Under the pieces are notes generated by a model. That model was given only the letters and a program-made list of their open reading frames with translations. It made no database searches and was not told the DNA's origin. The position numbers were made by a program, and so were the translations under genes. From JAGWRA01 sp035534615 (GTDB lineage: Bacteria; Acidobacteriota; Vicinamibacteria; Vicinamibacterales; CAVVIG01), in contig DATLRO010000080.1 in NCBI GenBank assembly GCA_035534615.1, positions 1 through 64,000 on the forward strand: DNA of 64,000 bases, given 5' to 3'. The number at the start of each line of letters is the position of its first letter. The stretch's first letter is position 1. Below are positions 37,951-48,369 of the stretch, in pieces.

Positions 37951-38406
37951 TCAGCTGCGCTTCCGCGCCGCCGGCTCGGCGCGGTGCGGCGACGGCTCGG
38001 AGGCCGGCGGCGGCACCGGCGGCGTCGCGCGCACCAGGTCGGTCGGCGTCGACTTGACGAGCGCCGTGCTCAGGCGCTGCTCCCAGTCGTCGATGCCGCG
38101 CGCGAGCTCGTGCTTCACGTATTCCATGAACTCGTTGACCTCGTGCTGCATCTGCTCGATCTTCTGGCGCATGTTCAGGATGATCTCCACCCCGGCCAGA
38201 TTGACGCCCAGATCGCGCGTGAGCGACAGGATCATCTCGAGTCGCTCGAGATCCTCTTCGGAGTACAGGCGCGTGTTGCCTTCCGTGCGCGACGGCTGGA
38301 GGAGCCCCTCGCGCTCGTACAGGCGCAGGGTCTGCGGGTGGATCTGGTACTTCTGCGCCACCGCGCTGATCATGTAATAGGCTTTGCCGCCTCGCCTGGT
38401 CACCAT
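37951..38406 (-). CDS. hspR: HspR-like MerR-family heat-shock repressor
   Basis: A 151 aa protein. The N-terminal MerR winged helix (MISAVAQKYQIHPQTLRLYE, REGLLQPSRTEGNTRLYSEE, DLERLEMILSLTRDLGVNL) is followed by a coiled-coil stretch (EIILNMRQKIEQMQHEVNEF) and a Pro/Ala-rich tail. The gene lies directly behind dnaJ, the classical HspR position (dnaK-grpE-dnaJ-hspR in Actinobacteria), so autoregulation of the operon is likely. HspR usually binds HAIR boxes; none of exact consensus was found upstream of dnaK, although repeated TTAGAGTT boxes are there. Confidence 0.88.
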   Translation of the reverse strand: MVTRRGGKAYYMISAVAQKYQIHPQTLRLYEREGLLQPSRTEGNTRLYSEEDLERLEMILSLTRDLGVNLAGVEIILNMRQKIEQMQHEVNEFMEYVKHELARGIDDWEQRLSTALVKSTPTDLVRATPPVPPPASEPSPHRAEPAARKRS

Positions 38407-38446
38407 GGGTGGACACTGATGAAGGGAGAATCGAGCCGTGCAGGGC

Positions 38447-39544
38447 TCAACTCTTCAGTTCCGGATTCAGCTCCCTCCGCACGTCCTCCGCGTTGATCCG
38501 GCCGAACTCCCGCAGCAGCTCCTTCGAGCGCTCGTCCAGCAGCGCCGGCAGCACCAGCCGGACTTCCACCACCAGATCCCCCCGGCGCCCGTCGCGCGGT
38601 GACGGCGCCCCCCGCTCGCGCAGCCGGAAGCGCTGACCGGACTGCGTCCCGGGCGGCACGCGCAGCCGGGCCGGCCCGTCCGGCGTCGGCACGTCGATCC
38701 GGCTGCCGAGGCCCGCCTCGTGAATCGCGAGCGGCACGACCACGTGCAGGTCGTCTCCCTCACGCCGGAACCGCGCGTGCGGCTCGACCTGCACGGCCAC
38801 GTAGAGATCGCCGGTCGCCCCACCGCGCCGCCCTACGTTCCCCTTCCCGGCAATCCGGAGGCGCGCCCCGTCGGCCACGCCGGGCGGAATCCGGATGATC
38901 ACCCGCTCCCCGCGCGCCTGGATGCCCTGCCCGTCGCAGGCCTGGCACGGGCGCTGCCGCTGGCGGCCCGAGCCGCCACAATGGGCGCACGCCCTCGAGA
39001 ACACCATGTGCCCGCGCGCGGACCGCACCGATCCCGCGCCATGGCAGTACGGACAGCGCGCGTCGACCGTCCGCTGCGCGCCGGAGCCGCCGCACGACTC
39101 GCACTGCTCGCGGCGGACCACGGTCAGCGTCCGCTCGCCGCCGCGCAGCGCCTCTTCGAAGCCGAGCGCGACCGTCTGGTGCAGGTCGGCGCCCCGCTCG
39201 GGCCCCTGGCCGGCCCCCGGGGCCGGCCGGCCCTGCAGCACGTCGGCGAACAGGTCGCCGAACGTCGGCGCGTCGGGCCCGGCGGCGACGGAGAAGTCGA
39301 AGCCCTCGAACCCGTAGGACACGGCCGGCTCGGGACACCGCACGCCCCCGGTGTCGTACTGGCGCCGGCGATCGGGATCGCTCAGCGTCTCGTAGGCTTC
39401 CGCGATCTGGCGGAACCGCAGCTCCGCCGCCCGGTCACCCGGATTGATGTCCGGGTGATACCGGCGCGCCAGGCGCCGGTAGGCGTGCTTGATGTCCGCC
39501 ACCGTGGCGCCCCGCGACAGCCCGAGTACCAGGTAGAAGTCCAT
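38447..39544 (-). CDS. dnaJ: DnaJ co-chaperone
   Basis: A 365 aa type I DnaJ. The J domain has the HPD loop near residue 34 (RRYHPDINPG), followed by a G/F-type linker and a zinc-binding domain with four CxxCxGxG-type repeats (CESCGGSG, CPYCHGAG, CAHCGGSG, CQACDGQG). The last has Asp in place of the first Gly. The C-terminal peptide-binding domains and tail follow. It stimulates DnaK ATPase. It is 24 bases after dnaK and 40 bases before hspR; grpE is not between dnaK and dnaJ. Confidence 0.95.
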   Translation of the reverse strand: MDFYLVLGLSRGATVADIKHAYRRLARRYHPDINPGDRAAELRFRQIAEAYETLSDPDRRRQYDTGGVRCPEPAVSYGFEGFDFSVAAGPDAPTFGDLFADVLQGRPAPGAGQGPERGADLHQTVALGFEEALRGGERTLTVVRREQCESCGGSGAQRTVDARCPYCHGAGSVRSARGHMVFSRACAHCGGSGRQRQRPCQACDGQGIQARGERVIIRIPPGVADGARLRIAGKGNVGRRGGATGDLYVAVQVEPHARFRREGDDLHVVVPLAIHEAGLGSRIDVPTPDGPARLRVPPGTQSGQRFRLRERGAPSPRDGRRGDLVVEVRLVLPALLDERSKELLREFGRINAEDVRRELNPELKS

Positions 39545-39568
39545 ACCCCCGCGACATCCGTCCCCGCG

Positions 39569-41479
<1,911 letters not shown>

Positions 41480-41511
41480 GATGAAGTCACCTCGCCACAC
41501 GGTCCCTCGAA

Positions 41512-41523
41512 CGAATCGATTCG
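41512..41523. promoter_or_regulatory. Palindrome in the dnaK leader
   Basis: A 12-base perfect palindrome, CGAATCGATTCG, lies 33-44 bases before the dnaK ATG and just downstream of the -10 boxes. It may be an operator or a small leader structure; nothing else marks its function. Confidence 0.35.
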
Positions 41524-41544
41524 ATTAACCATTATATCAACGCA

Positions 41545-41573
41545 AATATAAAATATGAGTGTCGACCTGTCAA
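41545..41573 (-). promoter_or_regulatory. dnaK operon promoter
   Basis: On the - strand a perfect -35 TTGACA (41568-41573) and a -10 TATATT (41545-41550) are 17 bases apart, giving a leader of about 60 bases. A second TATAAT (41531-41536) further downstream has no good -35. The region is strikingly A+T-rich against its neighbours. Two TTAGAGTT boxes (complement at 41572-41579 and 41606-41613) flank the -35, the first overlapping it. These are candidate operators for HspR, but they do not match the published HAIR consensus. Confidence 0.65.
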
Positions 41574-41876
41574 CTCTAACGGATCCGCAACTGTTTCATA
41601 GCGGTAACTCTAATATCTACCTGATCTTCCGGGAAACTGCCGTGCTATGATTGACCCGTACCGATTAGCCGATCACCATCCTGAAGCGCGTCTTCACCTG
41701 GTCGAAGCGCGTGATGGCGCGCGGCTGTCGTCGCCGCAGACCTCGCCGTGGCGCGCCCGGACGGTCATCCCGCGCGCCCGGCTTCACGACCGGATGCGGG
41801 TGGTCCGCGCGGCTATCAGCGACCCGGGCTCTCCGGCGTGCAGCCCGGCCGCTTCGTCTTCCAGGGACCGTCGATC

Positions 41877-42223
41877 GGGCTCGCGTCGGCACGCCGGATC
41901 GTGGCGAGGCCGCTCAGCCGGCCGATTATCCCGGAGACTCCGGCGATTGCCGCCGGCCTGGTCGCGCACAACCGCAACAACCTCCGCCGGCCGGTCCGGG
42001 CCTCCGGTCCGGGCGTCCGTCCGGCCAGAAGGTCCGCTGGCACCGCCGGGCTGGACCGGTCCGCGTTGGCCGGGTCCCCGGCGTGCCGTACAATGGTGGG
42101 GAGACCCGATGCGGGCGGCTTCGCCGCCGGTCGCGATCCGGGGTGGCTCCCGCGCGCTTCGGGGTGACCCCATTCAGCCGGCCGATTGTGCCGGTGACGC
42201 CCGGCATCGTCGTCGGCGTCGTG
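41877..42223 (+). repeat. Diverged direct duplication in the dnaK-PBP intergenic region
   Basis: The 850 bases between dnaK and the PBP gene hold no convincing gene. Two copies of an element of 84-87 bases lie at 41877-41963 and 42140-42223. Both contain the exact 14-mer TCAGCCGGCCGATT (41914 and 42174), and both translate to similar peptides in different frames (L-S-R-P-I-I-P-E-T-P-A-I-A-A-G and F-S-R-P-I-V-P-V-T-P-G-I-V-V-G). This could be an old duplicated regulatory unit or remnants of a coding repeat. The rest of the stretch (41640-41870 and 41970-42085) shows no further feature by eye. Confidence 0.55.
42066..42094 (+). promoter_or_regulatory. Candidate promoter of the class A PBP gene
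   Basis: TTGGCC (42066-42071), 17 bases, then TACAAT (42089-42094). Transcription would start near 42101 and give a leader of about 230 bases that includes the second copy of the duplicated element. The -35 is identical to that of clpC. Confidence 0.6.
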
Positions 42224-42333
42224 CTGGGCCCCAGGCCCCGGGGGGCCGGCGGCAGGGACAGGCGGGCCGCCCCGGCACCGGTGACATCGCGGCTTCCGCC
42301 TGCAGGAACATCTGACGGGGACGGGCTGAGCAC

Positions 42334-44649
42334 TTGACACACTACGCCATCCGGGTCGCGCGTCACGCAGGCATCGTGGCGTTGTTCGTCGTTGCGGCGC
42401 TGCTCGGCGTCACGAGCGGCGTGCTGTTCGCGTACGCGAGGGATCTGCCGGAGATCAAGGCGCTGGACCACTACGCGCCCGACACGATCACGCGTGTGTA
42501 CGCGGGCGACGGGCAGGTGATCGGGGAATTCGCGACGCAGCACCGCGACATCATCGGCTACGACGACATCGCCCCGGTGCTCCGCGAGGCGATCGTGTCG
42601 GCCGAGGACGCCGATTTCTACCAGCATTTCGGCCTGAGCGTCTCCCGCATCGTCGTGACCGCCTTCAAGGATCTGATCGAGCGCCGCAAGGCGGCCGGGG
42701 CGAGCACGCTCACACAGCAGCTGGCGCGGAACCTGTTCCTGACGCCGCAGAAGACGTGGGTGCGGAAGATCAAGGAAGCCATTCTCGCCGTCCAGCTGGA
42801 GAAGCGGTTCACGAAGCAGGAGATCCTGACGTTCTACTGCAACCAGATGTACTTCGGCCACGGCGCGTACGGGGTCGAAGACGCGTCGCGGTTCTATTTC
42901 GGCAAGCACGCCCGCGACCTGACCCTGGACGAGGCGGCGCTGCTCGCCGGGATCGTCCAGCTGCCCGAGCGGGAGAATCCGCTGACCGACCCGAAGTGGG
43001 CGCTGCAGCGGCGCAACTACGCGCTCCAGCGGATGGCCGACGTCGGCTACATCACCGGGACGCAGGCGCGGGCGGCGGAGCGGAAGCCGATCGTGCTGCG
43101 GCAGGGCGCGCGGCAGCCGGATACGATCGCCCCGTACTTCGTGGAAGAGGTGCGGCAGTATCTCGAGCACGAGTACGGCGCCAAGCAGCTCTACCAGGGC
43201 GGGCTGTCGGTCTACACGTCGCTGAACGTGCGCCTGCAGGAGGCGGCCGACAAGGCGGTCGACCGCGGGGTGCGGGCGATCGACAAGCTCCACGGCTGGC
43301 GGCGTCCGACGAAGAACGTCCTGCACGACGGCAAGACGATCGACAGCTACCGCAACGCGCGCTGGCGGGAGCCGATGCAGCCGGGCGACATCGTGCCGGC
43401 GGTCGTCGCCGCGCTGGAGGGGCCGGGCCAGCGGAACGCGGCCGTCCGGATCGGACGGTATCACGCGGAGCTGACGCCGGCCGACTTCACCTGGACGCAC
43501 CGCGCCGCGGCGGGCGCGCTGTTCAAGCCGGGCGACATCGTGCAGGTCGCGATCCGGCACGTGAACGACGCCGCCGGCACGATGACCGTCCGGCTCGATC
43601 AGACGCCGCACGTGCAGGGCGCGCTGCTCGCCATCGACAACCACACGGGGCAGATCCTCGCCATGGTGGGCGGGGACAGCTTCGCGCGCAGCAAGTTCAA
43701 CCGGGCGCTGCAGGCCTACCGCCAGCTCGGATCGACGTTCAAGCCGATCATCTACACGGCCGCCATCGATCGCGGGTACACGCCCGTGTCGATCATCCAG
43801 GACACGCCGGTGTCGTATCCGCAGGGGCCGGACCTGCCCGACTACGAGCCGCACGACTACGATCACCTGTTCGAGGGGCCGGTGACGCTGCGCCACGCGC
43901 TGGAGGACTCGCGCAACGTGCCGGCCGTCCGCATGCTCAATCAGCTGACGCCGGCGGTCGTGTACCGCTACGCGAAGCGGTTCGGCTTCGAGGAGGACTT
44001 TCCGCCGTACCTGTCCGTGGCCCTCGGCGCGGCCGAGGCCACGCTGATGAACCTGACGAGCGCCTACACGGTGTTCCCCGATCAGGGGGTGCGGATGAAG
44101 CCCTACGAGATCCTGAAGGTCGAGGATCGCGACGGGAACCTGCTCGAGCAGAACCGGCCGCAGCCGGTGGACGTGATCCGCGCCGACACGGCGTACATCA
44201 TGACGAACCTGCTGCGCGGCGTCGTGCTGCGCGGCACGGCCGCCGCCGCCTCCAGCATCAACTGGCCGCTGGCGGGCAAGACCGGCACGGTGGACAAGAA
44301 CACCGATGCCTGGTTCATCGGCTTCGACCCGGACATCACGGTGGGCGTGTGGGTCGGCTACGACGAGAAGAAGTCGCTCGGCTCGAACGAGACGGGGGCG
44401 GTGGCCGCGCTGCCCATCTGGACGCAGGTCATGCAGGCCTACATCGCCAGCCGTCCCGACCACGACAACCCGCCGCAGTTCCAGCCGCCCGGCGACATCG
44501 TCTTCATGTCGGTCGACAAGACGACCGGCGTCCCCGAGCCGCAGGGCACGCCCAACTCGATCACCGAGGCGTTCATCGCCGGCACCCAGCCCGGGGCCAC
44601 CAACGTGCTGGCCTCGACCGCCGCCCTGCCGTCGGGATCGCACCGCTGA
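42334..44649 (+). CDS. Class A penicillin-binding protein (PBP1A-type)
   Basis: A 771 aa bifunctional murein synthase. An N-terminal membrane anchor (HAGIVALFVVAALLGVTSGV) is followed by a GT51 transglycosylase with the catalytic Glu motif EDADFYQHFG and GASTLTQQLARNLFL. An OB-like insert comes next, then a transpeptidase with the active Ser in GSTFKP (about residue 467), SRN (DSRNVPAV) and KTG (AGKTGTVD). It polymerises and cross-links peptidoglycan. The start is TTG at 42334; no ATG or GTG is in frame before the anchor. The weak ribosome site (GACGGGG) makes the start less certain than the rest. Confidence 0.93.
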   Translation: MTHYAIRVARHAGIVALFVVAALLGVTSGVLFAYARDLPEIKALDHYAPDTITRVYAGDGQVIGEFATQHRDIIGYDDIAPVLREAIVSAEDADFYQHFGLSVSRIVVTAFKDLIERRKAAGASTLTQQLARNLFLTPQKTWVRKIKEAILAVQLEKRFTKQEILTFYCNQMYFGHGAYGVEDASRFYFGKHARDLTLDEAALLAGIVQLPERENPLTDPKWALQRRNYALQRMADVGYITGTQARAAERKPIVLRQGARQPDTIAPYFVEEVRQYLEHEYGAKQLYQGGLSVYTSLNVRLQEAADKAVDRGVRAIDKLHGWRRPTKNVLHDGKTIDSYRNARWREPMQPGDIVPAVVAALEGPGQRNAAVRIGRYHAELTPADFTWTHRAAAGALFKPGDIVQVAIRHVNDAAGTMTVRLDQTPHVQGALLAIDNHTGQILAMVGGDSFARSKFNRALQAYRQLGSTFKPIIYTAAIDRGYTPVSIIQDTPVSYPQGPDLPDYEPHDYDHLFEGPVTLRHALEDSRNVPAVRMLNQLTPAVVYRYAKRFGFEEDFPPYLSVALGAAEATLMNLTSAYTVFPDQGVRMKPYEILKVEDRDGNLLEQNRPQPVDVIRADTAYIMTNLLRGVVLRGTAAAASSINWPLAGKTGTVDKNTDAWFIGFDPDITVGVWVGYDEKKSLGSNETGAVAALPIWTQVMQAYIASRPDHDNPPQFQPPGDIVFMSVDKTTGVPEPQGTPNSITEAFIAGTQPGATNVLASTAALPSGSHR

Positions 44650-44664
44650 CCGCCGGCCGGCCGC

Positions 44665-45802
44665 TCAGTCTTCGTCCGCGGCTGCCGGCTGGCCGAGTGT
44701 CCCGCTCGCCTTCTTCATCAGATAGACGCGGATGAACCGGTCGATGTCGCCGTCGAGCACGCGGTCGACGTCGCCCGCTTCCTCCTTGGTCCGGTGGTCC
44801 TTCACCAGCCGGTACGGGTGCAGCACGTAGCTCCGGATCTGGCTGCCGAAACCGATCTCCTTCTTCTCCCCGCCGATCTTGTCCAGCCGCGCTTCCTGCT
44901 CCTTCGTCTTCAGGTCGTACAGCCGGGCCTTCAGCACGCGCATGGCGGCGTCGCGGTTGCGGTGCTGCGATCGCTCGTTCTGGCAGGAGACGACGATCCC
45001 GGTCGGCAGATGCGTGAGGCGGACGGCGGAGTCGGTCACGTTCACGTGCTGGCCGCCGCGGCCGCTCGAACGGAACGTGTCGACCCGCAGATCCTTGTCG
45101 TCGATCTCCACGTCCACGTCCTCGGGCAGCTCGGGCCAGACGAAGACCGACGCGAACGACGTGTGCCGGCGCGCCGCCTGATCGAACGGCGACATCCGGA
45201 CGAGCCGGTGGATGCCCGCCTCGGCCGACAGCAGGCCGTACGCGTAGTCCCCGCTCACGGTCATCGTCACGCTCTTGATGCCCGCCTCGTCGCCCGGCTG
45301 GTAGTCGATGACCTCGCGCTTGAAGCCATGCCGCTCGATCCAGCGCACGTACATGCGCCACAGCATCTCGGCCCAGTCCTGCGACTCGGTCCCGCCGGCG
45401 CCGGGATGGATCGTGAGGATGGCGTTCTTGCTGTCATGCTCGCCGCCGAGCATCTTCTTGATTTCGGCCGCCGCCACCATGGCGTCGAGTTCGTCGAGCC
45501 CGCGGGCGAGATCGACGGCGACGTCCTCGCCCTGCGCGGCCCACTCGATCAGCACGGCCAGATCCTCGGTCCGCTGGCGGAGCGCGTCGATCGCCTCCTG
45601 CTCCTGTTCGAGCCGGCGGCGCCGCTGCAGCACCTTCTGCGCGTCGGCCTGGTTCTTCCAGAAATCAGGCGCGGCGGCGCGCGCCTCGAGGGCGGTCAGT
45701 TCGTCGGCAGGGTGTGAGGCCTCAAAGATAGCTCCGCAGGTCGGCGGAGCGTTTGGCGAGGTCCTGGTAGCGGCGGCTCAGTTCGTCGTTCGCGAGTGCC
45801 AT
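44665..45802 (-). CDS. prfB: Peptide chain release factor 2 with programmed +1 frameshift
   Basis: RF2 recognises UGA and UAA. The gene starts at ATG 45802. After 26 codons ending TAT CTT it meets TGA (45722-45724); a +1 shift continues in frame through the second, long part (352 codons) to 44665, giving about 378 aa. A GGAG lies just before the CTT. The spliced start (MALANDELSRRYQDLAKRSA, DLRSYL, then EASHPADELTALEARAAAPD) matches RF2. The catalytic GGQ is in SSGRGGQHVN. The shift is the known autoregulation of RF2: low RF2 favours shifting. It follows lnt by 72 bases. Confidence 0.95.
45722..45735 (-). promoter_or_regulatory. prfB programmed frameshift site
   Basis: The - strand reads GGAG-CTAT-CTT-TGA. 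The internal Shine-Dalgarno-like GGAG (45732-45735), the slippery CTT (45725-45727) and the in-frame stop TGA (45722-45724) are the three elements of the classical site. In E. coli the corresponding string is AGGGGG-TAT-CTT-TGA; the spacing here is one base longer. Confidence 0.9.
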
Positions 45803-45874
45803 ATGGGTGCCTTTGTCCCTGTCACAGGCGGGGCGCATCGCCCCGCGGTCATGGTGCCGATCCGACGCCCCGCC

Positions 45875-47443
45875 TCACCGGCCGGCGGCCACGGCCCGCT
45901 GGCGCCCCGGCCCGGCCGGCGTCCGGCGCCGCGAGGCGGCGAGGGCCAGCAGCGCCGCCAGCGTCACGGCGGCGCAGAGATAGGCGAACAGGTCGCCGAT
46001 CCGCGCGTAGACGGTCTCGTCGGTCAGAAACCGGACGGTGCCGACCATGGCCAGCGGCCTGAACAGGTGCGACCGCCCGAGCACGCGGCCGTACGGATCC
46101 ACGATGCCGCTGATGCCGGTGTTCGCCGCCCGGGCCAGGTAGCGCCCTTCCTCGATCGCCCGGAGCGAGGCCTGCTCGAAATGCTGATAGGGCGCCGACG
46201 ACCGGCCGAACCAGGCGTCGTTCGTGATCGTGGTCAGCAGCTGGCTGCCTTCGAGCACGAACCGCCGGACGAGCTCAGGATACACAATCTCGTAGCAGAT
46301 CGCCGTGCTGACCGGATGGCCGTCCACCATCAGCAGCCTGGCGGTATGGCCGGGCGAGAAATCGGAGACCGCCCGCACCAGCGGCGACGCGAAGAAGAAC
46401 AGCGACTTCAGCGGCACGTACTCCCCGAACGGCACCAGGTGCATCTTGCGGTACACCGCCCCTGTCGTCCCGTCCGGGTTCACGACAATCGCGGCGTTGT
46501 AGTACCGCGGCGGCGTGCCGGCGCCGATGTTGTCGCTGCCGATCAGCAGCGTGACATGCGAGGAGACGGCGAGCTGCCGGAGCTGCTCGGTGCCGGACGG
46601 ATCCTCCCCGAACACGAACGGCGTCGACGCCTCCGGCCACATGATGAACCGGGCGCCGTGCGCGGCGGCCGTGCGGCTGAGCCGCAGGTAGTCCTGGAAG
46701 ACCGCCCCGTTGCGCGCCGAGTCCCATTTCTCGTCCTGCGGCACGTCGCCCTGCACCAGCCCCACGCGCAGGCTCGTGCCCTCTCGCGTCAGCCGGCCGT
46801 CGGCGATTCGCAGGCTGCCCCAGATCGTGACGCTCACCAGGCAGGCGGCGGCAATCGCCGCCGGCACGAACCGGGACCGCCCGCGCGCGACAACGATGTA
46901 GGCGCCGGCGGCGCTGACGATCGCCACCAGCCCGGACAGCCCGTACACGCCGAAGAGGCTGGCGAGCTGCGCGACCGGCAGGACGGGCACCTGGCTGTAG
47001 CCCAGCAGCACCCACGGGAACCCGGTGAACAGCCGCGCGCGCCCGAGCTCCGAGGTGACCCAGATCGCCGGCGCGACGAGCAGGCCGGCCGGTCCAGCCC
47101 GTCGCACGACGGCCGCGGTCACCAGGGCGAACAGCGCCGGGTACAGCGCCAGATAGGCGACGAACAGGATGTTGACCAGAACGGCGACCACGAACGGCAG
47201 CCCGCCGTAGGTGGCCATCACGGCCGTGACCCAGTACAGCGTGCCGGCGAAGTAGACCGCGCCGGTCGTCAGGCCCAGGCCGAACGCGCGGCTCGCCCGC
47301 GGCGCGACGCCTCGTCCCCACAGTCCGCCGCCGAGCGCCACCAGGAGCGGCAGCAGCGCGACCCAGGCGAAGACGGGGTGGCCGTAGCGCGGGAAGCTGA
47401 GCGCGAGCAGGGCGCCCGAGAAGATCGCTAGCGGGTAATCCAG
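45875..47443 (-). CDS. lnt: Apolipoprotein N-acyltransferase Lnt
   Basis: Lnt adds the third acyl chain to outer-membrane lipoproteins. The C-terminal nitrilase domain has the catalytic Glu (FIMWPEAST), Lys (AVYRKMHLVPFGEY) and Cys (STAICYEIVYPE), and about eight membrane helices flank it. The first conserved helix (AIFSGALLALSFPRYGHPVF) lies upstream of the first ATG/GTG/TTG in this frame, the GTG at 47341. A CTG at 47443, overlapping the SPOR gene by 16 bases, would give 522 aa and a normal N-terminus. This start is inferred. Confidence 0.9.
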   Translation of the reverse strand: MDYPLAIFSGALLALSFPRYGHPVFAWVALLPLLVALGGGLWGRGVAPRASRAFGLGLTTGAVYFAGTLYWVTAVMATYGGLPFVVAVLVNILFVAYLALYPALFALVTAAVVRRAGPAGLLVAPAIWVTSELGRARLFTGFPWVLLGYSQVPVLPVAQLASLFGVYGLSGLVAIVSAAGAYIVVARGRSRFVPAAIAAACLVSVTIWGSLRIADGRLTREGTSLRVGLVQGDVPQDEKWDSARNGAVFQDYLRLSRTAAAHGARFIMWPEASTPFVFGEDPSGTEQLRQLAVSSHVTLLIGSDNIGAGTPPRYYNAAIVVNPDGTTGAVYRKMHLVPFGEYVPLKSLFFFASPLVRAVSDFSPGHTARLLMVDGHPVSTAICYEIVYPELVRRFVLEGSQLLTTITNDAWFGRSSAPYQHFEQASLRAIEEGRYLARAANTGISGIVDPYGRVLGRSHLFRPLAMVGTVRFLTDETVYARIGDLFAYLCAAVTLAALLALAASRRRTPAGPGRQRAVAAGR

Positions 47444-48150
47444 GGCTTGAACTGTTCTTCTTTCTCGAGGCGGATGGCCATCACCTGGGCCTCGCGGCGC
47501 GTCCGGAATTTCCCGACCCGCACGCGAAAGACCGCCGGCCGGCCACCGGCCGGCTCGACCACATACGCCCGATAACCTTTGTCCACCAGACGCCTGGCGA
47601 CCGCATCCGCTTCGCGGCGATCGCGGAGCGCCGCCACCTGGACCGCGTACCCCGGCCCGGCGGGCGGCGCCAGCGTGGCCTCGGCCTCCCGCGCGTCGCG
47701 CGCCTGCCGCGCCACAGCGGCCGCGGGGACCCGCGCCGCCGCCCGATCAGCCGTCGCCACCCGGGTCTGCGCCCGCGCCGCCGGCGCGGGCGGCACGGCC
47801 GCAGGGGCCGGCCGGGCCGGCTTCAGGGTGTCCGGCGGCGGATTCCTGGAGTCGAGTCGCCGGTAATACGTCAGCTGATCGTTGGTCGAGGCCTTGGGGA
47901 TGGGCGCCGTCACCGGCACGTCCGGCGTCGCCACGTGGTCCGCCGGATCGCCGGCCGGCGCCGCCAATCCGCCCGTGGCACCCATCGTGGCCGCCGCTTC
48001 GGTGGCCGCCGGCTCAGCCTGCGCCCGCACGCCGCGACCCACGAGGACGCCGCAGAGGAAGATCACGACGGAGACCACCGTCGCCGCCATGAACAGGAAG
48101 ACCAGCTGCTTCCCGTTCAACTGGATTTCGCGAAACTGTTCGTCGCTCAT
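47428..48150 (-). CDS. SPOR-domain membrane protein
   Basis: A 240 aa protein. A short cytoplasmic start and a single membrane helix (QLVFLFMAATVVSVVIFLCG) are followed by a long Ala/Pro-rich periplasmic linker (about 45-160) and a C-terminal SPOR domain (about 165-240, GYAVQVAALRDRREADAVAR and VFRVRVGKFRTRREAQVMAI). SPOR domains bind denuded peptidoglycan glycans at division septa, so a cell-envelope or division role is likely. It overlaps the inferred start of lnt by 16 bases and is probably co-transcribed with lnt and prfB. Confidence 0.9.
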   Translation of the reverse strand: MSDEQFREIQLNGKQLVFLFMAATVVSVVIFLCGVLVGRGVRAQAEPAATEAAATMGATGGLAAPAGDPADHVATPDVPVTAPIPKASTNDQLTYYRRLDSRNPPPDTLKPARPAPAAVPPAPAARAQTRVATADRAAARVPAAAVARQARDAREAEATLAPPAGPGYAVQVAALRDRREADAVARRLVDKGYRAYVVEPAGGRPAVFRVRVGKFRTRREAQVMAIRLEKEEQFKPWITR

Positions 48151-48369
48151 TTCAAATCCAGCCCGGCCGCCCGGGCGCGCAGCAGAGGCAGCCGCTCAAT
48201 CGGTTGCGGACGTCTCAGCGTCGATTTTAACACGGTTCGTCCGCTCGTCCCGGGCATCACGGGTCCTCATTGGTACGATATCGGGCGGACGATCGCCAGC
48301 CTGTATCGCCCGTCCGGACGCGCCATCGGCAGGACCGACCGACGCGCGGCCGGCGACGCGGCGTAGGGG

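Noticed and set aside
41480..41700. HAIR or CIRCE operator upstream of dnaK
   Set aside because: Neither consensus (CTTGAGT-N7-ACTCAAG or TTAGCACTC-N9-GAGTGCTAA) was found; only diverged GAGT/ACTC arms and the TTAGAGTT boxes are present.
42110..42315. A short Arg-rich frame in the PBP leader
   Set aside because: No ribosome site and composition typical of shadow frames; retained only as part of the duplicated-element question.
41926..44643. A 905-codon frame antisense to the PBP gene
   Set aside because: The PBP frame carries intact catalytic motifs; the antisense frame is a compositional shadow.
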